64,000 bases of DNA from NCBI RefSeq assembly GCF_029168945.1, contig NC_083601.1, forward strand, positions 38,553,660 to 38,617,659. Reading direction: 5' to 3'. The translations under genes and the position numbers were made by a program. The DNA comes from Cannabis sativa. Lineage: Eukaryota > Streptophyta > Magnoliopsida > Rosales > Cannabaceae. Below are positions 22,205-34,500 of the stretch, one piece after another; within the stretch, counting starts at the first letter, position 1; every line of letters begins with the position of its first letter. The notes under the pieces are model-generated. The model was not told the DNA's origin. It saw only the letters and a list, made by a program, of their open reading frames with translations, and ran no database searches.

Positions 22205-24317
22205 ATGGCTATGAGGAAATTGCTTCTGTTGTTGAAACCGTTCGACATTTACCCAGTTTGGCAAACTGAAGGGCTTTCTCGCCTCACTAATCCCCAGGTA
22301 GTTCTAAGTTTCTGCTTTCTGATATTGAAGTTCACCATGTGATCCTTAAGCTTGGTCTCTGTATTGAATTGACCAATTTGGATGATTTCCCCTAATGGGT
22401 TAGTATTATGTATTATTTGTATTTTGGTTGTTGTTAGTATAATTGTCTTTGTTGGTTCTTTGTGAAGCTTAGCCTCTCCAAATATGCTTCTATTCATTAT
22501 ATTATGCATTCAAGGTGTTTGATATAATGCCTAAAAGAAGATGATTTGTTGAATGTTAGTATATATAAGTTTGGTTCACAACTTGGAGAACTTTATCACA
22601 TACCAACGAGTACAATAAATTTATTTGGCAAGACTGGTTCAAAATTTAGAATCAACATCAAAACATTTAATAATTCTATTATGCTAAAGTTTATGGTTTC
22701 TGTTTTTCTTTTAAAGGAATTGCAGGTATTGCGTTACTTGGAAAACAGGCTTAAAGTGCACAAGGATGCCATAAACTTTTGCCAGGATGTCTTACGGAAT
22801 AAGCCTGTTGAGTGGAAGCCTATATTTCGTAACGAATTATCATACCCCATTCGGAATGTGGATTTGGTTATTACTATTGGAGGTGATGGCACTCTTTTAC
22901 AGTCCAGCCATTTCATTGATGATTCTATTCCAGTTCTAGGAGTAAATTCTGACCCCACACAAGTTGAAGAGGTTAGATTTTGGCTTCTTCAACTAAAGAA
23001 TTTAATTATCCGTATTAGCCCTTACATAATATCTCTTTACTTGGGGGCAGACACCTTCCATTGGGGAACTTGTTACTGTACTTTTTTGTGGATAGGTGGA
23101 AGAGTGCAGCAATGAGTTTGATGCTACTAGAAGCACAGGTTACCTTTGCGCGACAACCACCAACAATTTTGAACAGGTAAGGATACCTCAGCCACAATTT
23201 GCTATTGTAAGATTGAATTGTACAGAAGCATTTGTTTTTTTTTCCTCTTTTGTTAAAGGATGTGTATGAAAGAAGGCAAAACACTAATAAGAGAATAATA
23301 AATTTAAGTGAGTTAAACAAAATCAACTTTTATGGGGCTGGAAAGTTTATACTGAAATTTGTGTATATACTTATTTTGTGCAATAGAATTACATGAAGAA
23401 GTTTAGTACTTTTGATTATGATTACCTCTACAAGCACTCACCAGTCATCACTTACTACTAAGGTTCATATTTTGGTACATCTCTCCTATTATGATTAAAG
23501 TAAATAGCCAAAGGCCACAACGCAATGAGTTAGGACAACTTAGTGCAGTGTAAATGTGTCAACGAGATTTATCAAAGTTGCCTGACATTTTAATTTCAAA
23601 GTTCTTCTCAGCCCAATACACAAATATATAAAGAACATTTTTCTTCCAGGTTCTTGATAGCATCATCGATGGTCGAAGAGCTCCTTCTCAGTTGTCAAGG
23701 ATGTTAATACGTGTAAACTCACAACATCTATCTTCATATGCCCTTAATGACATATTAATTGCACATCCATGTCCTGCATCAGTGTCTCGGTTCTCCTTCA
23801 AGTAATGTGTTTTCCATGTTACAATCATAAAAGCCACGTTTAATTCTTACTTTGCAGATTAAATACGGCTCCCTTTTTACTGAAGGAAGATCTTTTGTTC
23901 TTATTTCTTGTTTCCATCTTCTACAGAGTTAAAGGAAACAGCCAATCATTTTCCCCTATGGTGCACTGTCGATCAAGTGGTCTTAGAGTTTCAACAGCTG
24001 CTGGATCAACAGCTGCAATGCTCTCAGCAGGTGGATTTCCTATGCCTATTCTATCACATGATCTGCAATATAGGGTGAGAGAACCCATTTCCCTTGGGGA
24101 AATCTCAGGTTCAATGCATGGACTAGTAAACTCAGATCAATCCATGGATTTGAAGTGGTTTTGTAAAGAGGGCATGATATACATTGACGGCTCTCATGTT
24201 TCCTACTCTATTACAAATGGGGATACCATCGAATTATCTTCCAAGGCCCCATCACTGAAGGTCTTCTTGCCCCACCATTTGTCACTTCAGACAACCGCCC
24301 AGAACACTGAGGCGTGA
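22205..24317 (+). CDS. NADK3: NADH/NAD kinase NADK3-like
   Basis: Five exons join in frame: 22205-22297, 22726-22971, 23096-23176, 23650-23801 and 23927-24317, giving 320 residues, about the length of Arabidopsis NADK3. This family phosphorylates NADH (and NAD+) to NADPH/NADP+ with ATP. Visible signatures are the nucleotide-binding GGDGT (residues 83-87), GVNSDPTQ just after it, RSTGYLCAT in exon 3, and SGLRVSTAAGSTAAMLSAGG in exon 5. The start ATG was chosen because MAMRKLLLLLKPFD matches the family N-terminus. Arabidopsis NADK3 ends in the peroxisomal signal SRY; this protein ends QNTEA, with no such tripeptide. The gene converges with HEI10. No frameshift or stop was seen, so it is likely functional. 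Confidence 0.93.
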
Positions 24318-25231
24318 GGTTTTCTGTATGCCCTTGACTTGGAAATTTTGTACATGCGAGCAGCGTATGTCAATATAATGAGAATGTTTTTCCAGATTTT
24401 GGTACTTGTACAAAGTATCTTTTATTGCATAGAGAAAATGCAAGAATTTGATACTTGACCTCTAAAATAATTGTCTTAGCCATGTAAAGAATTTGGAAAG
24501 AAAACTTACTGAAAAGCGAAACAAACTAAAATTGCTATTCTTTATGACACGTTAGGTGGGTAGTAGTGATAAAACTCCAAAAATTTCATATAAATTGAAT
24601 CTATCCTCTTATACTTTCCATTATTTTCTTTGCCAGCACCATATAGTTGACTTTTGTTAACTTTTCTATGTTTTTGATCGACACGCACGACAACCACAGG
24701 GAGAGACCATCAGTGGTTGTGGTGTAGGGTAGTATGACTAGCGAATTCTTTTTTTTTTTTTGGACAAAATGATCAGAATCACAGAAGACAATAAACTATT
24801 TATTAACAGCAACCATAGAAGAATACGATTACAGAGCTTTCTTTCATGAACTAGGCAGCAACCAGCAACTATAGAACTCGTTTTCAAGTTATTAAAGCTC
24901 AACTGCGTTTAATGATTAAGCGGTAATGAGTAATTATCACTCAGGCATTCCCACAAACAACCTTTATATGCTGAAGTAATAATAAACGATGGATCAGACT
25001 ATTATCATTATTCAAATATCTATGAGAATATAAGCCGCCATATCGTAGTTCACCAAAAAAAACTACTGATTAGAGTTTCTGCAATCTGCCCTTTTCAACA
25101 CAATTCTCATTGGGAAGAAGAAAGGTAGCGAGTTATTTTCCACATGAAAAAAGGATACATACAAAGAGGATGAATAAAAGTTCTTAAAGTAGTTGGTTAC
25201 TCTAGTAGACAGTAAACCTTCAACCTTGATC
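24318..25231. other. Convergent 3' region of NADK3 and HEI10
   Basis: This interval holds the 3' UTRs of the two facing genes. A poly-T run (24749-24760) is visible. No further gene was seen. Confidence 0.5.
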
Positions 25232-27310
25232 CTACAACCTGAAAAAAGGAGGTCATGAAGATTTAGAAATTGAGTTGGTCAAACCAAGTAAGCAGAATTA
25301 AGTTTGTGGCTTACGTGAACAAATGTGCTCTGTTACGAGAGAGTTCAGGCCTCTTGATAGGTGAGAGTATCAAGTTCCTCAAAGTCATTGAGGGGTTTCC
25401 TGTTCCACTTCCAGTTCCAAAAATAGAATGAGCACCGGGTCTTCTGTTTCCACCATCGACGGGCATACCAGTTTGTTTTGCTGGTGAACCAACAGAGATA
25501 TCAAAGGGACCACCAGAGTTTGAACTATTCTGCCGTGCTGTCCATACATCCTCTCGAGGCCCTGGAGTTTCAGGCATAACCCGCCGATCTGCAACAAATA
25601 AGTCAAATGGTTTTGGAAATATTTAAGCAAAAACAGGGTACTTAGTTTAGTGTCAAGACAGTGTTAACAAGCCAAAACTATAAGCTTTTAAATTTGAAGG
25701 AGTTTCTACGGTACTGTTTCTTTCCCTTCTCAGCATGCACTTGAGTCTGTTAAATAGTAATTTTGTAAACTTGGACATTAGGTCAGGTCTTAGGAAGTCT
25801 TCTGTAACTTTGAAGAGAAAAGAATTACCTCTTCGCGGACATTCTCTGTTGCTTCCAATGTTTGTTGGGTTGGAAAACAAATCAGGCTCGTTTCTTGAAT
25901 AAAAGTTGTTTGCAGGTTGGATGGCAGATCTTTTCATAGACTCGTACTCACTTCTTAATTGATCATACAGTTCATCCAATTTCCTCTTCTGTCTGAGAAG
26001 ATCAGTTTAATGGAACTCAAACGTCAAGGTTTTCAAAATGGAAGCGTTGACCCTCAAGAAATGTTAAATACATACCGGGATTTTTCTGCAAATTTATCCT
26101 GGAGCTCCTGCTTGTCTTTAGATAAGCTCTCATTCTCTTGCTCCAGCATTTGGCACCTTTTTACCATTTTCTGGTATGCAGTGTGTACCTGCTCCAGTTT
26201 TTCTGTAAATTTTTCCTGCATTGCTTCGCATTTTTGCCTGCATTGAGCAACTAATCTGTTCATCTTGTACTGCATTTCCAAGTCCCTTTGTCCAACGTAG
26301 AACATTATGCTTTTGTATGTAGCCTTCATCACTAGGATTGGTCAAGGAATGTTCCCCAGAATCCTCTTGAAAAAAACTGTACTCAAGCCGGACAACAAAC
26401 CTCAATTGGTTTGATTACTTCCAGACAAAGAAGTTACATAAGACATGCACCATATACTTTCTCACTGTTGTATCCAAGGAGAGCACTTTGTAGCAATGCC
26501 TTCAATATATTAATTTTTTTGGAAAAAAAAAACAATAAGCATTATCAGACTACAGAAAGGATACATATCTGAGGATTCAATCCCGCGAGAGCCATCTGCA
26601 ACATATAAGTTCCAAAGATTAATAGCATAGCCAGTTAACATAAGAAGTGAGTTAAGAGTCGAGCAGAAAACAAGCTTAAGCATGCATAAGTAACAAAAAA
26701 ATCCACTCAAGTGCATGTCGCTTTGAAAGGAATAATACTTACGTTTACCCATTCATCAGGTGGACTGACGTCCACAGCTTTCATAAGACTGCCAAAGTAA
26801 ATCAAGAATTAGTCAAGTTCATAAGGATTTCAGAACTGCTGAATGCAGTTGAGGAAACATAGTGCAAGTGACATCTATTTTAGCATCTGAATGCCATTAA
26901 AACAGAGGAATTTTCCTAATATGTATAGTAGCTAAATTCTTAAATATTTAGCTTTACTTGGCAATCTTTGAGGTCCAAAAAAAAATCATCTAGAATTATA
27001 CAGACTGAAACATTTCAATTAAGACAAGAAAAAGAAAAACTTAAACATCATCATTGCTACTCTTTTACCTCTTAGAGAGCACTTGATCACAAATAGGACA
27101 TGCTCCATCGTTGCTAAGAATTTTGCTGGCATCTTCTGTGCCTTTCAGAAAGCATACTTTTATAAATTAATATTTAACCCAAGTTTCCACAAGGACAAAC
27201 GATTTACTTGTAACACTGAGGCAGAGTTCACTATGCATACATAAAAAATGACCACATGTGGTGGAAACGGCTCGCCCTTCCAGCTCTCGCCAGCACGCAT
27301 TGCATCTCAT
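25232..27310 (-). CDS. HEI10: HEI10 meiotic RING E3 ligase
   Basis: Eight exons join in frame: 27310-27241, 27141-27069, 26788-26743, 26595-26565, 26331-26076, 25992-25829, 25588-25315 and 25238-25232, coding 306 residues. HEI10 (CCNB1IP1/ZIP3 family) marks class I crossover sites on the synaptonemal complex and is dosage-sensitive in Arabidopsis. The N-terminal RING uses C3, C6, C19, H21, C24, C38 and C41. A long coiled coil follows (EMQYKMNRLVAQCRQKCEAM to about residue 165), then a disordered tail with QNSSNSGGPFDIS and the conserved LRNLILSPIKRPELSR near the C-terminus. The last coding exon is only seven bases (G-TTG-TAG), adding Leu and the stop, as in the FTL end of the Arabidopsis protein. 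The 5' UTR probably has a non-coding exon near 28375-28450. No lesion was seen. Confidence 0.95.
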
Positions 27311-28641
27311 TTCAGCCTTTAAAGATTACCAACAATTCCATGGCATTCTGTGGCATACAAAAGCAGGGTAGCTTCACCAGAAAGAGAATCAAAACAACAC
27401 TCCGCCAAACTAAGTGTATCAATGACAAAGTGTATATAATCAAGTATAATATCATTAAACAAACAATGATATTCCACATAGGAAAATACATCAACAGAAG
27501 ATACAGAATTGGTTCACTCAACGTAATACTTAGCATATGAAGGTGGAAAAATTCATCAATTTGAAAAATATTCCATAACTATAACATAGAAGTATTCATC
27601 AAACATCTAATATGGTGGTGTTAAAAGAAAGAAGAAAAAAAAAAACTGAAACCAGACAAGATATAAACGGAATTCTTCTCAAAAGTGCAATCATGAAATT
27701 GAATTTAAAAAATCAAGATTCCATTGATCTTTCTGAGTTTCAGTAAGTGCTTTTGTATGTATCGGTTTGCAACAAAAGTTTCTTATCTAGATAAGTCAAA
27801 AAAGTACCAAAAAAAGAAAAAAGCAATACTAGCAGTCAAATAAACTTTATTAAGCTAAGAAAAACAAAGTAATTTCAAGTTTAATGATGGCATGTCTTGA
27901 AACCGCAAGGAAAGATTAATTAGTGATCATGTTCATCTACGTATTTCATTATGCTTTATCACCCTAAACAGTAAAGAATATTTTATGCTTCAGGGATTTA
28001 AATGCATTTCCGTTTTCCTAAATATTTTCAGCAACCAAACACATGAATTATCTCTTACACTTTAGTTAGACTAACCGAAAAGTTAACCATAATCTGATTC
28101 TTCACACCAAAACTATAAACACACTATCTGAAAATTAAGCAAATATTTTACACCAGAATGAACACAATCTTCCATTACCTGAAATTTTCCAATTTATCTT
28201 GTCTTCAGAATCAGAGAGATCAATCAGGCAAGAGATCAAGAAAGAATGCCGTAACGAAGCCAGCGATTTTTTTTATTCAGCTGCGACGAAAAAAGGGAAG
28301 CAAAATTCGAAATCAAATCAATTACACAAAATGAAAAATTAAAGAGAAAGTGATAGAGAACTCACAGAGAGATCAACTTGAACAAATTGTTGGCGATTGA
28401 AGCCTGTAAAGAACTAAGAACCAGTGCCAGATGACTCAGGATCGACTAGCGAATTTTGTGGATGGAGGAACTACGAAGAAGCGTAGCGCTTGACGATTAT
28501 ATTTTCGCGGGAAAAGTTTTTCTGCGAATTCTCGCGGCTGAACTGGAAATGAGAACTGTAGATTCGAATCAGTGATGCATGGCGGTGTAAGGACTATTAA
28601 TTTGGGCTTTTAAAGCAACACATAGGCTGGTATTTTTTGTT
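27311..28641. other. 5' leader introns and promoter of HEI10
   Basis: AT-rich sequence is followed by higher-GC segments at 28190-28310 and 28370-28600 that probably hold non-coding exons and the minus-strand promoter. No other gene is visible. Confidence 0.45.
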
Positions 28642-28930
28642 GGGATAATTTCACAAATACACCAAAATAATAAAACAATTACAAAAATACGGTTTACGGA
28701 ATTTTAAATATTTTTACAAATTTTTAATTTTATTTATAAAAAATACGGTTTTTTTTATATTGTATTCATATTAATTTGTTGTTAAGTTTTTGTTATTTTT
28801 TATTGTTATTTTCATGTTACTTTTATATAATTTTTTTTTGTTATTTTTGTGTTGTTTTTATAAAAAATTCATTAAACATAAAAAATGTAATTTTTTTACC
28901 AAAAAAAAAATAAAAATAATAATATCTTAT
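28642..28930. repeat. Dispersed repeat, copy A (GGGATAATTTCACAAATAC)
   Basis: It begins GGGATAATTTCACAAATAC and shares ACAAAAATA, GGAATTTTAAATATTTT and ATTTATA blocks in the same order with 31189-31490. It is non-coding. Class is unknown. Confidence 0.6.
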
Positions 28931-28975
28931 CTAATTTTATTTTTTTTATCAGGATGAAGTGGTGTTTTATTTAAA

Positions 28976-29837
28976 CTAGTATATTGTTACGTGCGATGCA
29001 CGTATGCTATGTTTTATATTAAGTATTATATTATGAGTTCGGAAGGAAATAAATGAATAAAAAATAAATAATATTTAATTTAGAGAGATTTGAATAATAA
29101 ATTTAAATTAAAGTTTTATGTCCAGTAAAAACATATTGGAAACAATAATAATAAGGTTATAATATATGTTGCATTTGTTCCAGTTCTTAAAATAATAGAC
29201 AAAGAATAAGCAAAGCGTGTGTAAATTAGACAAAGAAGGAACCCTCAATTCTCAAAGTCTCAATTATAAAGTAACAAAGAAGTATTAAAATTTCATCTGC
29301 TCATTATAAAGCCACCTTCACTCAAAATAGCACAACAAAAGTAACAAAGAAGTATTAAAGGTGTAAATTTTACCAAAAGCAATGAGAATTAACAACTGAT
29401 GATTGCATTCTGTTTCAGTAGGTGAAATTGAGAGAGAGAAGCTTTTGTTGTGTTTGCCTGTATGGGTGATGAATGGGTTAATCGTAAAGATTGTTTAATT
29501 TTTTGGGTTTAATTATTGAGTTTATTTTTTGAAATTTGAATGAAGTAGTGTAAAAAAATTTCAAAAAATTGTAGTTTGTTGGAGAGATATGTAAGTTAAT
29601 CGTAAATATTATTTAATTTTTTGGGTTTAATTATTGGGTTTATGTGGGTAAGATATTTTTTTAATTTAAAAAAAAAGATTGTTTAATTTTTTGGGTTTAA
29701 TTATTGGGTTTATTTATTTGTTTAACGTTAACAGTCTGTTAAGTTAATCGTGTAAGGCTAAATAAAAAAAGAATCGTTAAACCAAGAATCGTTAAAACAA
29801 TAATTGCCGTGAGATAGACACTTTTAATATATAAAGA
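28976..29837 (-). mobile_element. Non-autonomous Helitron 4
   Basis: On the minus strand it begins TCTTTATATATTAAAAG at 29837 and ends CTAG at 28979-28976. The hairpin ACGTGC-ATC-GCACGT (29003-28989) precedes CTAG by nine bases. Inner sequence contains repeated copies of the GATTGTTTAATTTTTTGGG block (29488, 29685), so this copy may have internal duplications. Confidence 0.86.
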
Positions 29838-30073
29838 TACATCAGCTAATAAATATTACTTTTTTTTTTACTTAATTCTTTGTAGTTCGTATTTTAATGA
29901 AATTAGGTTAATTATTCGTAAAGGAGAAGTACGAAATTTTTGTTCTCAAAACTACATGAAATATTTTTTTAGTTTTTTGAACAAGTTTAAATTGAAATAT
30001 TATAAATTTTGTTTTTGATAATATAAATTATTTAAAATATTTAAAAATTTACAAGAATAATATTATAACTATA
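29838..30073. other. AT-rich spacer
   Basis: No feature was recognised between the Helitron and the next MITE. Confidence 0.5.
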
Positions 30074-30983
30074 GGGCGCGTTTGGTACGCAAAATTAGAT
30101 TGGATTAGACATGCTAATTTGTTCAATCCAGTATTTGGGCATGGCAGAAGTTTGGAAAACTAATTCAATCCAGCTAATCTCATCTGTCTGGGATTATTTA
30201 TCATATCCAGTAGAGTGCGATAAATAATCTCGATTTTTTTTTATTGTTTTTTTTTAATTTTCATCATATTAATATATTTTAAATTTTATAAGAATTTAAA
30301 TGAAAGAATTATCACACATTTATTGATAATTTTTTTTTATCAAAAACTTATTCATTAAAATTAGTGAAAATGTATAATTTTAAATTATTATACATAAGTT
30401 TTCAAAATTTAAAATATTATTAATTAAACAATAGTTACTTGAATTGATTAGAAACAAAATGACAGTAAAATTATATATTATTTTTAAATAACTAGAAAAT
30501 TTATAAAAATATTTTAAAAAATTAATATTTATATTAAATTAGTGATTAAATTAGTGTTTAACATAAATAATTTTCTATTATTCAAGTATTTTAATTTTAC
30601 TATTTTAATTATTTATTAAATAAAAAAATATGCTAAACTATTTTATTATATATTTATGATATAGATTTAATTATATAGGATACATTATTTTATATAGGAT
30701 ACATTATTTTATTTAATTATATAGGATACATTATTTTATTTAATTTTATAATTTAATTTTTATTTTTTTTTTCTGTGAATCATATATTTTTTATTTGTTT
30801 ATTATTATATATTTTAAAATTAATTTAATATTATATTGTTTTATTTTAATTTAAGTTTTTTTTCTAAAAGGAAATAAATGAAATAGTCCAGTCTATTCTT
30901 GAATCAAACACAAGATTACTTTCAGTATAATCCAATCTTGTCCAGTTTAGTCCAATCTTTTTCAGTCCAATCCTGCGTACCAT
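30074..30983. mobile_element. MITE-like element with GGTACGCA inverted ends
   Basis: The left end GGGCGCGTTTGGTACGCA is followed by TTGGATTAGAC-type motifs. The right end reads, in reverse complement, ATGGTACGCAGGATTGGACT, so the ends are inverted repeats with runs of ATTGGA(T/C)T inside both. Between them is AT-rich DNA with a three-fold ATAGGATACATTATTTTAT repeat (30677-30740). This type is common in dicots and usually placed in the hAT or Harbinger groups; target duplication was not resolved. Confidence 0.6.
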
Positions 30984-31188
30984 AAATATTGACTAATAGG
31001 TTGTAATTAATATTCCTCTTATTCTCATACTTCATGCCGAAAATACTTAAATTATTGCTATTAAATTTGTACTTTGTATCAGTAATTAGGATCAATTTAG
31101 CACAGTTGTGCTGTAGGAGAATGCTGTTAAAAAAAAAAAACTAGTTGTAGCATAAATATTGAAAAAAGTTGAGCGAGAGTTTGATAAA

Positions 31189-31490
31189 GGGATTATTTCA
31201 TAAATACACAAAAACAATAAAAAAAAATTACAAAAATATAGTTTCACAGAATTTTAAATATTTTGAAGATTTTTTTTTATTTTATTTATAGAAAATACAG
31301 TCTTTTATGTTATACTCTTGTTAATTTATTGTTGATTTTTTTGTTGTTATTTTGATATTATTTAGATGTTATTTTCATGTTACCTTTATATAGTTTTCTT
31401 GTAGTTTCTATAGAAAATTGTAAAAATGTAAAAAATTTCTTTAAACGTAAAAATGTAATTTTTTTTTTACAAAAAATAGTGTCTTGTGTA
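31189..31490. repeat. Dispersed repeat, copy B
   Basis: Begins GGGATTATTTCATAAATAC and follows the same block order as 28642-28930 (same orientation), with more divergence. It is non-coding. Confidence 0.58.
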
Positions 31491-32013
31491 ATTATCTCAT
31501 TAATAAATTATAAATTTTAATGTGTTGTGAGTTGTTAAGATTCTATTTTAGTAATGATAATATTATAATTAAATTTATGTTATATACAATTTTTATTTTC
31601 TATACATTTTTAATTATTTTGTTCCAAAGTATAAATTTATATGCATTTAATAAAAATAATTTTTAGTATTTTTAAATTATATTTTTATCATTTGTAAAAA
31701 AAAAATAAGTATTTAAAGATGTGGTTTATTAATAATAAAAATAAAATATAAAATATATTTTATTAAATAAAACAAAAATAAAAAATTTAAATAATATTTA
31801 TTTTACAATAGTTTATTAAATTTAAATATTTTTTTTAATAAATATAATAAATAAGTAAATATATTTGTAGTACAAATAAATTTATTATAGAATCTTTTAA
31901 TCAAAATAATTTTTTTAAAAAAAAGTTTAGCTGTACTAGTTTGCTTTTAGCAATAGCATTTTCATAAATTATTCAATAAGTTTTTTTTTTTTTTAACTAT
32001 TTACCAAACACTA
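31491..32013. other. AT-rich spacer
   Basis: No gene or element boundary could be recognised. Confidence 0.5.
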
Positions 32014-32452
32014 AGGGGTAACAATTCGTGTTTGTAAGTCGTATTCGTGTCGTGTCGAGATCTATGTGTTTACAGGTATATACTTGACCCGAACATGATC
32101 CGCTTAATGATCGTGCCAAAAAATGAAACTCGAACACGATCCGTTTATTAACGAGTCTACACGACCCGTGTAACCGTTTATAAGTATATTTTCCTTAAAC
32201 ATATCAACTAATAACACGTTTATGACTTGTTAAAATACTAAAATAACGATAAATATGTCATTAACGGCTCACTTTCGTGTTAGCCGTATCAACCCAAACA
32301 TGACTCGTTTATTAACGGCTCACTTTCGGGTTAGACAAGTCAACTTGAATACGATACGAACCCATTTAGGACAAACTCAAATCTGCTAACTCTTGTGCGA
32401 GTCTCAAGTCGTGTTATCGTGTCTGATCCGTTTTGCTAGTTTTACCAACACC
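32014..32452. mobile_element. Degenerate hAT-like repeat with TCGTGT motifs
   Basis: The segment has higher GC than its flanks and contains many CGTGT / ACACG and GACTCGTTTATTAACGG-type motifs. Ends AGGGGTAACAA and (reverse complement) AGGTGTTGGTAAAA are weakly inverted. This pattern is widespread in dicot genomes as old non-autonomous elements. Boundaries are approximate. Confidence 0.4.
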
Positions 32453-32837
32453 TTTTTATCATATATTTTTTTTTTTTTAAAAAAAAAACTTTTAGCTTTT
32501 TTAAAAAATGTACCAAATGACCTTCCAACAAAAAAATCCAATACTAATACCTTTTATGCCACACACACAACAAATCATAAAATAAAAGGATTCTCTAAAA
32601 ATAAAAATAAAAAGAAATTAAAATAAAATGAATTATTTATTCAAAAAAAAAAACTAAAATGAATTATGAAAATCACACATTATCTTTTGAATTAGAAAGC
32701 ATTTTACCTTGCAAAAAAAAAAAAAAGCATTTTTTTATAACAGGAAAGCATATGTTTTTTTGTAACCCATAAAGATTAAAATAACAAAGATAACAAAAAC
32801 TACAAAGTTGGTGAGAGAGTTTCTTTTATCTAAGAAA

Positions 32838-33554
32838 CACTACTACAATATGGGCCTTTAGCTTCCCTTTTTTTAACCCATTTTATAAAAAGGGAAGCTA
32901 AAGGGTGTGAGAACACCCACCAGATTCGAAATTGACATTTAGAGGCGGTTTTTTGGTAAAAACCGTAGGTATATATATTAGTAAACCCTATCCCGTCGGT
33001 TGGAAATTGGGATTTTTTAAGGGTTGTGGGAGAGACCCTATGTCGTCGGTTCCTAGCAAAGAACCGACGGCATAGGTGCACACTTTATTGACACGTGTGC
33101 ACCTATGCCGTCGGTTCTTTGCTAGGAACCGACGGCATAGGGTCTCCCAGAGTATAACCTCTGCATCGTCTTCTTCTTCCTCACTTCTTCTTCTCCAACA
33201 TATACCCAGCCACTTCTACAGCAGAGAAAACCCACGAAAACCCTCGCCAACCACCTCTAAAAACCCACATATCTCACTCATTTCTTCACCATTTCACCTC
33301 ATTTTTGTCTTAAAAGTTTCTATTTTCAATATCTAAAAACCCACATATGGCGTCGGTTATTAGCTAGGAACCGACGCCATATATACCCCTATGGCGTCGA
33401 TTCCCAGCTAATAACCGACGCCATAGGGGTATATATGGCGTCGGTTCATATAAACCCTTTAGCGTCGCCCTGATAGGCGTCGGTAGCGAATTTCGCGAAA
33501 ACCGACGCCTAAAGGGCTTAAAAATCGCCTCTAAAGGGTGTTTTTGTAGTAGTG
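32838..33554. mobile_element. Non-autonomous CACTA element with large palindromes
   Basis: Both ends read CACTACTACAA inward and are flanked by the 3-base duplication AAA (32835-32837 and 33555-33557), the CACTA signature. Length is 717 bp. An 18-bp hairpin lies at 32855-32872/32887-32904. A long palindrome has arms 33028-33083 and 33095-33148, nearly identical apart from a 2-base indel and one mismatch. A second nested palindrome set lies at 33353-33448. The arms consist of GTCGGTT / AACCGAC units, typical of CACTA sub-terminal transposase-binding repeats. No transposase is encoded. The 200 bases between the palindromes are unique and could be captured sequence. Confidence 0.85.
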
Positions 33555-33590
33555 AAAATTTATAGTTTATCCTAATGGCATCTATAAGCC

Positions 33591-33812
33591 TTAACATTGA
33601 ATGGATGCTGACATGGGAGAAAGATGCCCACTAGACAATAAAACTTTATTATCAGAAAAGATAACTCCCAATTCATTCAAATACACAGTCTGACCCTCCA
33701 AAGCTGAGACTAAAGAAAATGAATCTTTTTCCACGGAAAGTCCCACATATTGAGCCCAACGTAAACCTACTAGTAGAGCAATTGTTTCTGCTTGAAAAAC
33801 TGAAAGAGAACC
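33591..33812 (-). pseudogene. RNase H (RVT_3-type) fragment, probably from a LINE
   Basis: The minus strand reads a partial RNase H-like domain: FQAETIALLVGLRWAQYVG, then EKDSFSLVSALEG and LGVIFSDNKVLLSS, ending in TAA at 33593-33591. This resembles the non-LTR-retrotransposon or stand-alone plant RNase H family. The N-terminal half of the domain is missing, and no reverse transcriptase lies nearby. It is read as a relic. Confidence 0.6.
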
Positions 33813-34500
33813 TACAAACGAAATAGTTTAAAAACAATAAGTACTTTTAATTTTCAAACCCAAAAAATATTATAACATAATTGTAAGTAATATAGTCAAC
33901 CACCAAAAAGAAACCCCTTTAGTTTGACTCTTTACCTAATTTCTTGTTGATAGTATTTTAATGGTAATAAATAGTATAAATTTAATAACCCACCACACTA
34001 AAGTGGATCATATATCTATTTTAAAAATATTATAATTATTAAAATTCTTTAAAATTTATCCGGATAAAAATACACTTAAAATTATTTAATTAAACTATTT
34101 AAATTTCAGTCACACTTGTTATTATTTCATCTCTTTGTACGTTCATAAGTAAAATTGCAAGCATAATCTTAAAATTAAAAGAATAATTTAAATTTATATT
34201 TACTATACATATTTGGGAATTGTATGTGTTATCCAATCATAGCTATAAGAATAACACAATACATATTATACTAGAATGGTTTACTTTGTAATGCTTTGGA
34301 TAAAGCCGCCTTTATTTGTTTGTCTGAGAAGAAAATAATAGCTCTAAATTCAATAACATTTTGAGGAGTTGATATCACTGCATCCACATAAAATTAATAG
34401 CTAAGAACTCTGTCTCTGCATTACTTTGCTCACTAGTGCTAATTGAACTTCCTTTCTTAGTTTCATTATTTTTTTTTTTGACATATTTTATCATAATAGG
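33813..34500. other. AT-rich spacer
   Basis: No feature was recognised. The last eight bases form the target duplication of the next element. Confidence 0.5.

Noticed and set aside
33076..33336. Two opposite-strand frames sharing the same N-terminal residues
   Set aside because: The shared translation is caused by the CACTA palindrome, not by related proteins.
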